DNA of 64,000 nucleotides, from positions 62,001 through 126,000 of the forward strand of contig JAQCEA010000006.1 of assembly GCA_027620495.1 (NCBI GenBank), in the 5' to 3' direction. Made by a program: the position numbers and the translations under genes. The DNA is from Pseudomonadota bacterium (GTDB taxonomy: Bacteria > Pseudomonadota > Alphaproteobacteria > Puniceispirillales > Puniceispirillaceae). Positions 18,189 to 27,141 of this stretch are shown here, in pieces. Within the stretch, counting starts at the first letter, position 1. The number at the start of each line of letters is the position of its first letter. The notes under the pieces were generated by a model. That model was not told where the DNA came from and did not search any database. It saw only the letters and a program-made list of their open reading frames with translations.

Positions 18189-18956
18189 CTATTTTGTCTC
18201 ATCAAAGCGCACCCCGCGCAGCCGCATTTCGGCCAAACCCGCTTTTATTAGTGACAGGCTGATGGCAAAATTTACCCCAGCGTCAATATCAGCATCTTTT
18301 GTAAAAATGCCATCAATCAAGCCGACAAATCGCCCTTCACTGTCGATCAAAGCCCCACCGGAACTGCCCGGATTAATGGCCGCATCGGTCTGAATAAAAT
18401 CTTCTATATCATTAAAGCCAATATTCTGCCGGTTGACTGCAGATACCACACCGCAACTTATGCTATGACCCAACCCAAAGCTGTTGCCAATCGCGCAAAC
18501 ATGGCTGCCAATTGGCATCTCGTCAGGGCCAAACGCAATGACCGGCCCAACCAAATCTGTTTTTAAAATGGCGATATCACGGCGTTTATCAACAGCATGA
18601 ATCTCTGCTGGCATTGTTCTGCCAGCAGAATCAACAATTTCGATATGGGTGGCGCGGCTGATTACATGTGCGGCTGTCAAAATATAGCCGGTGGTTGGCC
18701 GATTTTCGGCAAAATATACACCGCTTCCAGCTGGCGCTGTTCCCGCAGGCGCGCCATGCCCAGGCGTCGTATAGCCCGGCCAAGTCGGATTTACGATGAC
18801 AACCGATTGATAGGCCGCTTTCCATGTTTGCGGGCCATGCTCAGCCTTGGCAGTTGACTCCAACACACCTAACATTAAACAGACAAAGATGATGCTGATG
18901 CGCCCGATAAAACACTTTTTGTTATGGTGATCAATTATATCTCGCTTGAACCACAT
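18189..18956 (-). CDS. Exported trypsin-like serine protease
   Basis: A 255-residue chymotrypsin-fold protease of the HtrA-like type without a PDZ domain. A signal peptide covers roughly residues 13-39, ending TAKA. The triad is visible as His in ILTAAHVIS, Asp in KRRDIAILK and Ser in NPGSSGGAL. The ATG at 18956 is preferred; the longer frame to 19109 would run into the divergent gene's coding start. It is divergent from a subtilisin-like protease across 64 bases. Its role is unknown; periplasmic processing or quality control are possible. Confidence 0.78.
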   Translation of the reverse strand: MWFKRDIIDHHNKKCFIGRISIIFVCLMLGVLESTAKAEHGPQTWKAAYQSVVIVNPTWPGYTTPGHGAPAGTAPAGSGVYFAENRPTTGYILTAAHVISRATHIEIVDSAGRTMPAEIHAVDKRRDIAILKTDLVGPVIAFGPDEMPIGSHVCAIGNSFGLGHSISCGVVSAVNRQNIGFNDIEDFIQTDAAINPGSSGGALIDSEGRFVGLIDGIFTKDADIDAGVNFAISLSLIKAGLAEMRLRGVRFDETK

Positions 18957-19020
18957 ATCACTGGCTTCTTTCACAAGAACAACCCGGCCCCTATTTTTCC
19001 ACCACAGGCGCGCGCTTGGG

Positions 19021-20340
19021 ATGATCATTTTGCTATGCGGTTTTGGCAGTTGGCTTGTGGCGGCAACCACCAGCCATGCCGCATACCTCTTAGATAGTGC
19101 CAGTATCAAATCCTTTTGCCAAGCCGCCCAACGTGACCTGCAACCAAAAGATGCCCCGGTAACAACACAAAAACTGTTGGAGTTCAGTCAAAATATGGGG
19201 CAACAACTTGGCTGGCATCTGACTGATCACAATGTTTTAGAACAGCCAAATTTTAGTCGGTTCAGTTTTCGCTACAAACATACAGATGCAGGTGAAATCG
19301 GTATTAATCTTATGGTGACCGGCAAAATCCTACGTATTTTGCATATCACTGTTGTTACGCAGCAACGCCCGCGATCATTCACCGCCATGTCTGGCAATTG
19401 TAATGTACTTGAAACACGCCAGATCACTTATGATGATAATGGCACACCCATAGCGGTTTTGATTATGCCAACCGGGCAAGCAATGATAACGCGCCCACTC
19501 AATCCGCCAGCATTACCCCGGCCAGACCAAGAAAGATCTGCAAATGATCTGATTATTGGCCATATTGATTCAGGCATTGATTATCGGCGCGCTGATTTTG
19601 CTAGCTTTCTGATTTATCAAGACAAAACTAATTTTAAGGGCCGTGACTTTTGGGATAATGACCCCCTTCCCTACGATACAGATACCGGTCGAAACCCGTT
19701 TTTTCCGCAATCACACGGGAGTCATGTGCTTGATATTCTGAGACAAACTGGCACAAATTTTCGTCTGTTACCGGTGCGTTACCCACGCCCAGACATGAAT
19801 TTGATGGGCGCGGCAATTCACTGGCTGGCGGCAAATGGGGCGCAGCTGGTGATGATGCCGCTTGGCAGTCAGAGCCGCGATGATTGGACAGCATTTTTTG
19901 AGGCAGCCAAACAGCATCCAGAAATATTATTCATTTTTTCGGCTGGCAATAATGGCCTAGATTTGGCCGATACAGCCATATACCCGGCGGTTAACGATTT
20001 GCCGCATGCCCTGACCGTTACCAGCACCTTTGCTGATGGGCGTCTGCCAGCAGAATCAAATTTTGGAAAAGTTGTCGATATTGGTGTGCCAGCAGAAGCG
20101 ATGAACGCAACCGGCATTGATTATGAACAAAAACAGGTTTCAGGCAGCAGTTTTGCGGTTCCTAAATTGGCTGGATTTGCCTTGTGTCTTGCCAGCGCTG
20201 GCCCAACAACAACCGCAGGAAACGGGGCCCGTTGGGCCGCTTCGGTCAAATCGGCGTTGGCCTCACCACCGTTGGACATCACCGGGTATGACGTCTTTTT
20301 ATCTGATACACAACTACGACAAATATGCCAGTTGCCGTGA
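19021..20340 (+). CDS. Exported subtilisin-like (S8) serine protease
   Basis: A 439-residue protein with signal peptide MIILLCGFGSWLVAATTSHA. Residues about 20-150 form an N-terminal region I do not recognise, which may be a propeptide. The S8 triad follows: Asp in IGHIDSGIDYR, His in QSHGSHVLDIL and Ser in SGSSFAVPKLAG, with the oxyanion Asn in FSAGNNG. The ATG at 19021 gives a clean signal peptide; the frame extends upstream to 18946 into the divergent protease gene. It ends 25 bases from the convergent formate dehydrogenase operon end. Confidence 0.75.
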   Translation: MIILLCGFGSWLVAATTSHAAYLLDSASIKSFCQAAQRDLQPKDAPVTTQKLLEFSQNMGQQLGWHLTDHNVLEQPNFSRFSFRYKHTDAGEIGINLMVTGKILRILHITVVTQQRPRSFTAMSGNCNVLETRQITYDDNGTPIAVLIMPTGQAMITRPLNPPALPRPDQERSANDLIIGHIDSGIDYRRADFASFLIYQDKTNFKGRDFWDNDPLPYDTDTGRNPFFPQSHGSHVLDILRQTGTNFRLLPVRYPRPDMNLMGAAIHWLAANGAQLVMMPLGSQSRDDWTAFFEAAKQHPEILFIFSAGNNGLDLADTAIYPAVNDLPHALTVTSTFADGRLPAESNFGKVVDIGVPAEAMNATGIDYEQKQVSGSSFAVPKLAGFALCLASAGPTTTAGNGARWAASVKSALASPPLDITGYDVFLSDTQLRQICQLP

Positions 20341-20365
20341 CGCTGGAGCCGCCAGCCCAAATGGT

Positions 20366-20488
20366 CTAAAGGCGTACGTCTGGGCCAGAATAAACCGATG
20401 CGGTATCCATTCCAGAATTTACCAGTATGACATACGCAACCACAGCAATAGCAATAGCAACAGCGCTACTGACGAATACCATCTTCAT
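20366..20488 (-). CDS. 40-residue single-span membrane protein at end of formate dehydrogenase operon
   Basis: A short gene with a strong ribosome site: GAGGAG lies 7-8 bases before the ATG at 20488. The product begins MKMVFVSS, has one hydrophobic helix (about residues 4-23, an alternating Ala-Ile-Val segment), and a polar tail ending SVYSGPDVRL. It follows the WD40-cytochrome c gene by 60 bases on the same strand. I do not recognise the family. Position suggests a small membrane subunit or assembly factor of the formate dehydrogenase or its cytochrome, which is inference. Confidence 0.65.
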   Translation of the reverse strand: MKMVFVSSAVAIAIAVVAYVILVNSGMDTASVYSGPDVRL

Positions 20489-20548
20489 GTTAACCACTCC
20501 TCACATTGGCTGCGCCTTACAGGTCAACAGCCCAATTTTTCGTTATTA

Positions 20549-21928
20549 TTATGGTGTTTTAGTTGCAGATTGCAAGAACCTCACTAAATCCTGTCGGTCT
20601 TGCGCATTTTTCATACGTTGGATCGGCATCTTTGTTCCCGGCGTTACCACATCTGGCCCATCCTTGAACAGTCTGTCAATGGTGGTTTCATCCCATATGA
20701 TGTTGGATTTAAGCAATGCCTCTGAATAGGGATACCCCTCCAAGGTGCCTGCCTGCCGTCCAAAAACGCCAAACAAAGTCGGCCCAGCACGGCGCCTGCC
20801 ATCGACCTGCAATGTGTGACAAACACTGCATTTGCGGGCGAATTGCCGTTCACCATTGCCAATATCCTTGGTCGGATGAAACCGGCGCGCCGGGCCGGGG
20901 CTTTCTAAAAATTCAGGCGGAAATTCGTATATAGGCCATCTTGTGATGAAATCATCTAGACCGGCAACAATGATCGATTCGGCGCCCGGCATAATCACAA
21001 GGCTCCATATTGGACCGTTTGCTGCATTAAAATCACGCACCACAGACCAGTCTGACGTATCGACCAAAACAACCCGCCCCTTGGCATTGCCAAAGCCTAT
21101 CAACCCATCCTTGGCATCATAAAAAAGCGATAAAACAGGCACCCGTTCATCACCAAGCCGTAAATAGGTTTTTTCATCTGACAGACGCTGGACAACCATT
21201 TGCCCGTCCGACCCGCCAAAGGCAATTAAATCCGCCTTTTCATCGACCATAAAGACCGAAACACCCCAGCCATTACGCACCGGGCTACGCAAATATTCGT
21301 CATTTTGCAACCGCCAGTAACGCACTTGACCATCATAGCCAGCACTGTAGAGATATTGATTGTCATCCGAAAACTGAACCGCATTTACCGGGCCATCATG
21401 ACCGGTAATAAACCGGGCGGGCTGCGACTTGTCGGGGGCTGCCTTGGCAAGCGGCCATATGCCAATAGACCCGTCCCAACTTGCCGAAGCCAGCATTTTG
21501 CCATCGCCGGAAAACGCCAATCCTACAACTTTGCCTTTATGGCCTTGTAAAACCACAGGCTCTGCATTGTCCTGACCAATTTGTTCTTTTGTCCATAACA
21601 ACACCGCGCCATCATCTCCGGCTGTTGCGAGGAGTGATCCATCAGCCGAAAAGGCAGCCGTATTCACTGCCGCTTCATGGCCCAGCAAGGTCGCCTGTTC
21701 TTCAAGCGATTTAGCCCCCCACACAACAGCAGAATAATCAAAACTTGCGGTTACCAATGTAGAACCATCTGGCGACAAGGCTAGCCCGCGTACCGGCCCA
21801 CCATGCGCGGTATAGCGATCAAACCCATAGCTGGGTGACACAAATAGACCGCACAGGACAAAAAACATAAAAAAACGTCGGGCACTGGTGCGCCCAACGT
21901 TCATATATTTCGACAAAAACTCAACCAT
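20549..21928 (-). CDS. WD40-repeat protein fused to a c-type cytochrome
   Basis: A 459-residue exported protein. A signal peptide (about residues 17-36, ending PSYG) is followed by a WD40 beta-propeller with recognisable blades such as [38 protein letters not shown] and GKVVGLAFSGDGKMLASAS. From about residue 350 there is a class I cytochrome c domain with haem motif CSVCH, the segment AGPTLFGVFGRQAG and the axial Met in TKMPIQ. ATG 21907 is an alternative start. Co-directional with the gamma subunit 26 bases upstream, it could accept electrons or scaffold periplasmic complexes. Confidence 0.82.
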   Translation of the reverse strand: MVEFLSKYMNVGRTSARRFFMFFVLCGLFVSPSYGFDRYTAHGGPVRGLALSPDGSTLVTASFDYSAVVWGAKSLEEQATLLGHEAAVNTAAFSADGSLLATAGDDGAVLLWTKEQIGQDNAEPVVLQGHKGKVVGLAFSGDGKMLASASWDGSIGIWPLAKAAPDKSQPARFITGHDGPVNAVQFSDDNQYLYSAGYDGQVRYWRLQNDEYLRSPVRNGWGVSVFMVDEKADLIAFGGSDGQMVVQRLSDEKTYLRLGDERVPVLSLFYDAKDGLIGFGNAKGRVVLVDTSDWSVVRDFNAANGPIWSLVIMPGAESIIVAGLDDFITRWPIYEFPPEFLESPGPARRFHPTKDIGNGERQFARKCSVCHTLQVDGRRRAGPTLFGVFGRQAGTLEGYPYSEALLKSNIIWDETTIDRLFKDGPDVVTPGTKMPIQRMKNAQDRQDLVRFLQSATKTP

Positions 21929-21954
21929 GCGGTTAAGGGACCTATACCCAACGC

Positions 21955-23010
21955 CTACTCGGCTGGCTTGGGTCTGGCCTTTTTGTCTTCTTCCTCAACC
22001 CACAAATTATGGTGTTCTTTGGCCCAGTTGCGATCAACATGGCCCGTATTCATGGCATCAATCGCACCTTCCATACCAACTGAACCAATATAAATATGCG
22101 CAATGATCATCGTCACAAGCGCCAAAGACACAATGCCGTGCCATAGTTGGTTCAACTGTTGTTCCTGCATCGCCGTCAAATCTGTTGGCAAATTAAAGCC
22201 AATAACATTGAGCAAGGCAAAGGTATCAGCGAACATCGTTGTCTGGAAAGGAAACAGCAGGGCGATTCCCGACATACTGACCGACAAGCCCCCGATCATC
22301 ACCGCCCAAAAAATGATTTTTTGCCCCGCATTAAATTTGCGCGCAGGCGGATGTACACCTTTTTTGAAAATACCACCGCCAGCTTTCAACCACGCTATAT
22401 CAATCTTGCTTGGCACATTGTGACGCACCCACAAAATAAAGGACAACGCCAAACCGGCCATAAACGCAAAGGCCAAATAATTATGGGCATATTTTCCGAC
22501 TGTGGTGAAAGCGGCAAAGGCATCCTTGCCGATAATTGGTATTAAAATATATCGGCCATACAGCATATTTAATCCGGTAATCCCTAACACAACAAACGAC
22601 CCTGCCATCAGCCAATGCGCGAAACGGTCAATTGTGCCAAATCTGAGAATTGTGTCACCAGACGGCCCGGCATCGATACGAATTTTGCCGCGGATGAAGT
22701 AAAAAACCACCAGCAGACCAATAATCCCCAATACCGCATAGGCCCCAACATTTGACAGAGGCCCGTTGCGGAAGGCGCGCCAGTTATCACCCTCAGACTG
22801 GATCATCACAGCGGATAATTCATTTTTCATCTGTGTCGAACCGGCATTACCGGTGCGGACATAACGCCACAAATCAGCGTCAGAATTAACGCCAAGTGTT
22901 TGTCCGGGTACCTCGCCTTTTTGTTGTGCGTGTACAGGTGTTGTCATGCTCACCATACCGCACAACAACCCCGCTAAAATAACAAATACACCGAAATATC
23001 TATTCAACAT
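21955..23010 (-). CDS. fdhC: Formate dehydrogenase gamma subunit (cytochrome b556)
   Basis: A 351-residue membrane subunit passing electrons from the periplasmic catalytic dimer to quinone. A signal peptide and a periplasmic segment (about residues 30-90) precede the four-helix cytochrome b core. Likely haem ligands are His in RFAHWLMAG, KYAHNYLAF, NQLWHGIVSL and IIAHIYIGS. The start ATG 23010 has GGAGACC upstream and gives a good signal peptide; the frame extends to 23040. The N-terminal periplasmic extension is typical of alphaproteobacterial forms. It lies between a small lipoprotein and the WD40-cytochrome c. Confidence 0.9.
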   Translation of the reverse strand: MLNRYFGVFVILAGLLCGMVSMTTPVHAQQKGEVPGQTLGVNSDADLWRYVRTGNAGSTQMKNELSAVMIQSEGDNWRAFRNGPLSNVGAYAVLGIIGLLVVFYFIRGKIRIDAGPSGDTILRFGTIDRFAHWLMAGSFVVLGITGLNMLYGRYILIPIIGKDAFAAFTTVGKYAHNYLAFAFMAGLALSFILWVRHNVPSKIDIAWLKAGGGIFKKGVHPPARKFNAGQKIIFWAVMIGGLSVSMSGIALLFPFQTTMFADTFALLNVIGFNLPTDLTAMQEQQLNQLWHGIVSLALVTMIIAHIYIGSVGMEGAIDAMNTGHVDRNWAKEHHNLWVEEEDKKARPKPAE

Positions 23011-23048
23011 CTGCTCTGGTCTCCTTTTCCCGGGACACACAACCCTGT

Positions 23049-23243
23049 CTAATAAACGCGCTGGATGTGCGAACGCATCATCAATTCGCGCAGCTGATCC
23101 GACGATAAAGATTGATCTTGTTTACCTAGATAGGTTCCTTTGTCGTAGCTTAGAACCCGGTTTTGTTCTTCTTCCGCACATGACGATAATGCAACCACAA
23201 CAGTTGCCAGTGCAAAAATCTTAAATAAATGACGTGTAATCAA
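23049..23243 (-). CDS. Small lipoprotein in formate dehydrogenase operon
   Basis: A 64-residue lipoprotein. The N-terminus MITRHLFKIFALATVVVALS is a lipoprotein signal ending in the lipobox LSSC near residue 22. The mature part is about 43 residues, polar, and ends in RELMMRSHIQRVY. It sits between the beta and gamma subunit genes, 38 bases before the gamma start. I do not recognise a named family. Location suggests a periplasmic accessory of the formate dehydrogenase complex. Confidence 0.7.
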   Translation of the reverse strand: MITRHLFKIFALATVVVALSSCAEEEQNRVLSYDKGTYLGKQDQSLSSDQLRELMMRSHIQRVY

Positions 23244-23300
23244 CAGACCTGCCCTTCCATGCGCCTAACCAAGTCACATGTTACCATTGTGCTTGCGGAC

Positions 23301-23342
23301 CAAAAACAAAAGGACGAACCCCCGGCGATGCCGGGAGTTCGT
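23301..23342 (-). terminator. Rho-independent terminator inside the formate dehydrogenase operon
   Basis: Just 18 bases after the beta subunit stop, a 13-bp stem with one C-A mismatch and a 3-base GAT loop occupies 23314-23342, followed on the minus strand by a T-rich run (CCTTTTGTTTTTG, 23301-23313). This is a strong intrinsic terminator on paper. It lies between beta and lipoprotein genes, so it should reduce transcription of the membrane part relative to the catalytic dimer. Confidence 0.85.
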
Positions 23343-23359
23343 GCATTTCGACTGAGTCT

Positions 23360-23950
23360 CTAGCTTTTGATGGAATAGGCTGTACCCCATCCCCATGCGC
23401 CAGATCCAAATCCACGGGCAACAACCCGCTCACGGAAGATGTTTGATACCTGATCACCATCACCCGCCAGCAACGCCTTGGTTGAACACATTTCTGCGCA
23501 AATAGGCAACTTGCCTTCAGCCAGACGGTTGCGACCATATTTCTGGAATTCACTTTCAGACATATCGTCTTCTGGGCCACCGGCGCAAAATGTACATTTG
23601 TCCATTTTGCCACGTGATCCATAGTTACCAGCCTGTGGGTATTGCGGCGCGCCGAACGGACACGCATAGAAGCAATAGCCACAGCCAATGCACAGGTCTT
23701 TTGAATGCAACACCACACCCTGTTCGGTCTGGTAGAAGCAATCCACCGGACAAACCGCCATACAAGGCGCATCTGAACAGTGCATACATGCCACCGAGAT
23801 GGAGCGCTCGCCGGGCTTTCCGTCTTGGATGGTGACCACCCGCCGACGATTTACCCCCCAAGGAACTTCATGCTCGTTTTTACATGCAGTTACACAGGCA
23901 TTACATTCGATACAACGTTCTGCATCACATAGAAATTTCATTCGTGCCAT
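23360..23950 (-). CDS. fdhB: Formate dehydrogenase beta subunit (4Fe-4S)
   Basis: A 196-residue iron-sulfur electron-transfer subunit. Four cysteine groups are visible: CIECNACVTACKNEH near residue 13, CMHCSDAPCMAVCPVDC, CIGCGYCFYACPFGAPQ, and the separated CTFC with PICAEMCSTKAL. This gives the usual four 4Fe-4S clusters. It has no C-terminal membrane anchor, unlike E. coli FdnH, so it must be held by the gamma subunit. It follows the alpha gene by 11 bases and is followed by a strong terminator. Confidence 0.92.
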   Translation of the reverse strand: MARMKFLCDAERCIECNACVTACKNEHEVPWGVNRRRVVTIQDGKPGERSISVACMHCSDAPCMAVCPVDCFYQTEQGVVLHSKDLCIGCGYCFYACPFGAPQYPQAGNYGSRGKMDKCTFCAGGPEDDMSESEFQKYGRNRLAEGKLPICAEMCSTKALLAGDGDQVSNIFRERVVARGFGSGAWGWGTAYSIKS

Positions 23951-23961
23951 GTGAACCTCCC

Positions 23962-26853
23962 TTACACGCGTTCAATTGAACACAGAGAACATTTAGTTTC
24001 CTGCATCAACGTCACTGAGTCATAGCCATAAGTCATGGCCGTGTTTGCCGCTTCACCAAGTACGTAAGGATCTGAACCCTCTGGGTACTTTGATCGCTGA
24101 TCAACACCTTCTAGATGCCCGCCGAAATGGAATGGAAGGAATGCCACCCCTCTAGCCACACGCTCGGTGACCATAGCCATCACCTTAATACGCGCACCTT
24201 CTGGAGTGTTGACCCAGACCATATCGCCGTTACGAATACCCTTACCATTGGCATCAAACGGATTCAGCTCAACAAACATGTCTTGCTGAAGCTCCGCCAG
24301 CCATGGGTTAGACCGGGTTTCATCACCGCCACCTTCATATTCAACAAGACGGCCCGATGTCAAAATAATCGGATAGTCTTTGCTGTAATCCTTGTCCTGA
24401 ATTGACTTGTACAAAGTCGGCAAGCGATACAGCTTTCTGTCTGAATATGTTGGATAATCTTCCACAAGATCACGACGTGATGTGTATAACGGTTCACGAT
24501 GCAACGGAATTGGGTCCGGGAATGTCCAGACCTTCACCCGTGCTTTGGCGTTACCAAACGGGGCACAACCATGCTTAATGGCAACCCGCTGGATGCCACC
24601 TGACATGTCAACTTTCCAGTTGGTTTTATCACCAGCAACAGCCTCAATCGCGTTACGCTCATCGGCTGTAAGATCACCGTCCCAGCCAAGCTTTTTCAGC
24701 ATGCCCATGGTGAATTCTGGATACCCATCCTTAATTTCCGACCCCACCGGATATGAACCTTCAGCCAACAAATTATTGCCTTCATGTTCAACACCGAAAC
24801 GCGCACGGAAACATAAACCACCTTCAGCCACTGGCTTTGAAGTGTCATACAGATTTGGTGTGCCCGGATGTTTCATATCGGCCGTACCCCAACAAGGCCA
24901 AGGCAAGCCATAATATTCACCATCCATTTCACCACCAACAGCCTGCAATGTTGTACGATCGAACACATGCTGGTTGGCCATATGCGCCTTGATACGCTCT
25001 GGTGATTGGCCAGTGTACCCAATCGTCCACATGCCACTGTTAAATTCCCGCGTCACATCTTCGACATATGGCTCTTCACCATTCACCTTAATGTTGCGGA
25101 ACATACGATCTTCAAATCCGAATTTTTTCGCGAATTTGTAGATGATGGTGTGATCCGGCAATGAGTCAAATGAAGGCTCAATGATCTTTTCACGCCACTG
25201 TAATGAACGGTTTGACGCCGTCACAGACCCATAGGTTTCAAACTGGGTTGTAGCTGGCAGCAAATAAACCCCATCTGTACGATCAGACAAGACTGCAGAC
25301 ACTGTTGGATATGGATCAATCACGACCATCAGGTCAAGTTTCTCCATCGCCGTCTTCATCTCTTTCATACGAGTCTGAGAGTTCGGCGCATGTCCCCAGA
25401 ATACCATAGCTCGCAAATTATTAGGCTGATCCATATTGTCCTTATTTTCAAGAACGCCATCAATCCAGCGAGACACAGGAATACCGCTCATATTCATCAG
25501 GCTTTTGGCCTTGCCGTCTTTGTCCTTGATCGAATCAAAACGTGCTTTCAGCCATTCAACATCTTCGCCCCAAACACGTGCCCAATGTTTCCAGGCACCA
25601 GCTGACAAGCCATAATAACCTGGCAATGTGTGAGACAGAACACCGAAATCTGTTGCCCCTTGAACGTTACAGTGACCACGGAAAATATTGGCACCCCCAC
25701 CAGACGTACCAATGTTACCAAGCGCCAATTGCAGTGCGCAATACGCACGGGTATTATTGTTACCATTGGTGTGCTGTGTACCGCCCATACACCAAATGAA
25801 GGTGCCAGGACGGTTATTTGCCATGATTTGAGCAACACGTTTTAGCTGCGATCCAGGTACACCAGTGACCCGTTCGGTCTCGGCTGGCGTCCATTTTCTG
25901 ACCTCTTCCATCACATCTTCCATGCCATAAACCCGCTGGCGGATATATTCTTTATCTTCCCAGCCATTTTCGAAGATGTGCCACATAATACCCCAAATCA
26001 GCGCCACGTCAGAACCCGGACGGAACCGGACATATTCATCAGCATGCGCTGCGGTGCGGGTAAAGCGTGGGTCGCACACGATCACCGGTGCATTATTTTG
26101 TTCTTTGGCTTTCAGCACATGCATCAATGATACCGGATGCGCTTCTGCCGGGTTGCCACCAATAATGAATATCGCACGTGAATTGTGGATATCATTATAG
26201 GAATTGGTCATCGCCCCATAGCCCCAAGTGTTGGCAACACCGGCCACAGTGGTGGAGTGACAAATACGCGCCTGATGGTCGCCGTTATTTGAACCCCAAT
26301 AGGCATAAAACTTACGGAACAAATAGGCCTGTTCGTTACTATGCTTCGCTGATCCAAGCCAATACACTGAATCTGGGCCAGATTTTTCACGGATATCGAG
26401 CATCTGGTCGCCGATTTCATTAATCGCGTCATCCCAGCTCATCCGCACCCATTTGCCACCAGACAGCTTCATGGGGTATTTTAGGCGCCGTTCACCGCTT
26501 GCAGTTTCACGCACCGATGCTCCTTTCGCGCAATGCGCGCCAAGGTTAATCGGGCTGTCCCAACCTGGTTCTTGCCCAGTCCAAACGCCATTTTGCACCT
26601 CTGCAACCACAGTACAACCGACAGAACAGTGGGTACAAACTGACTTTTTGATTTCTGCGGCCATACCGCCACCGGCCGCTTGTGCTGGTTTCACATTTGA
26701 ACCAACCACTGCGGCGGCTGTCGCCAACCCTCCAATAGCAAGACCAGAACCGCGCAAAAATGCACGGCGGTCAACAACCATTTCGGCTGCTTTGCTAATA
26801 AAAGATGATGACTGGGGGCTTCGCGCTACCCCGGACGCCTTCTTTCTAAGCAT
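23962..26853 (-). CDS. fdhA: Formate dehydrogenase alpha (catalytic) subunit, cysteine form
   Basis: A 963-residue bis-MGD enzyme oxidising formate to CO2. A Tat signal with DRRAFLRGSGLAIGG lies at about residues 28-45. The 4Fe-4S motif is CTHCSVGC with a distal CAKG. The metal ligand position reads ARICHSTTVAG, with Cys where E. coli FdnG has selenocysteine; no in-frame TGA is present. The C-terminal MopB domain contains LTSGRLVEYEGGGDETRSNP. Linked tupABC genes suggest tungsten as the metal, which is inference. The Tat signal places it in the periplasm with beta and gamma. Confidence 0.95.
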   Translation of the reverse strand: MLRKKASGVARSPQSSSFISKAAEMVVDRRAFLRGSGLAIGGLATAAAVVGSNVKPAQAAGGGMAAEIKKSVCTHCSVGCTVVAEVQNGVWTGQEPGWDSPINLGAHCAKGASVRETASGERRLKYPMKLSGGKWVRMSWDDAINEIGDQMLDIREKSGPDSVYWLGSAKHSNEQAYLFRKFYAYWGSNNGDHQARICHSTTVAGVANTWGYGAMTNSYNDIHNSRAIFIIGGNPAEAHPVSLMHVLKAKEQNNAPVIVCDPRFTRTAAHADEYVRFRPGSDVALIWGIMWHIFENGWEDKEYIRQRVYGMEDVMEEVRKWTPAETERVTGVPGSQLKRVAQIMANNRPGTFIWCMGGTQHTNGNNNTRAYCALQLALGNIGTSGGGANIFRGHCNVQGATDFGVLSHTLPGYYGLSAGAWKHWARVWGEDVEWLKARFDSIKDKDGKAKSLMNMSGIPVSRWIDGVLENKDNMDQPNNLRAMVFWGHAPNSQTRMKEMKTAMEKLDLMVVIDPYPTVSAVLSDRTDGVYLLPATTQFETYGSVTASNRSLQWREKIIEPSFDSLPDHTIIYKFAKKFGFEDRMFRNIKVNGEEPYVEDVTREFNSGMWTIGYTGQSPERIKAHMANQHVFDRTTLQAVGGEMDGEYYGLPWPCWGTADMKHPGTPNLYDTSKPVAEGGLCFRARFGVEHEGNNLLAEGSYPVGSEIKDGYPEFTMGMLKKLGWDGDLTADERNAIEAVAGDKTNWKVDMSGGIQRVAIKHGCAPFGNAKARVKVWTFPDPIPLHREPLYTSRRDLVEDYPTYSDRKLYRLPTLYKSIQDKDYSKDYPIILTSGRLVEYEGGGDETRSNPWLAELQQDMFVELNPFDANGKGIRNGDMVWVNTPEGARIKVMAMVTERVARGVAFLPFHFGGHLEGVDQRSKYPEGSDPYVLGEAANTAMTYGYDSVTLMQETKCSLCSIERV

Positions 26854-26884
26854 AGTTTCCTCCTAAAAATTGCAAAATTCTAAA

Positions 26885-27082
26885 TTAGAACCGTGCGCTG
26901 TTGTAAAATGCCTTTACATGTTCAGTTTCACGATAACCAGCCCCAGTTGGCGCTGCTGTTTCGTTTGCTGACGCGGCCTTGCCCGCAACAGCCACCGCAC
27001 CGGCGGCCGCAACAGAAATGGCCGACCGCTTTAAAAAGTCGCGGCGGTCTGCAACAGCATCTTCTGCTTTCTTATGTTCCAT
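26885..27082 (-). CDS. Small formate dehydrogenase-region Tat protein
   Basis: A 65-residue protein with a twin-arginine signal (ADRRDFLKRSAISVAAAGAV) and a short tail ending HVKAFYNSARF. It matches the pattern of the TIGR02811 formate dehydrogenase region Tat-target family. The ATG at 27082 has a perfect GGAGG six bases upstream, so the longer frame to 27121 is rejected. It is immediately upstream of the alpha subunit gene. The family's function is not established; it may assist export or membrane association of the enzyme. Confidence 0.85.
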   Translation of the reverse strand: MEHKKAEDAVADRRDFLKRSAISVAAAGAVAVAGKAASANETAAPTGAGYRETEHVKAFYNSARF

Positions 27083-27141
27083 TCTTACCTCCAAATTGCG
27101 CCACACAAAAATGCGCGGCATTACGGCACCGGGGCGTCACG

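Noticed and set aside
23281-23772. 163-codon minus-strand frame overlapping the beta subunit
   Set aside because: It is the out-of-frame shadow of fdhB; the real frame has four Fe-S motifs.
26210-26320. Possible selenocysteine site in formate dehydrogenase alpha
   Set aside because: The ligand codon is a normal Cys codon (ARICHSTT) and no in-frame TGA occurs.
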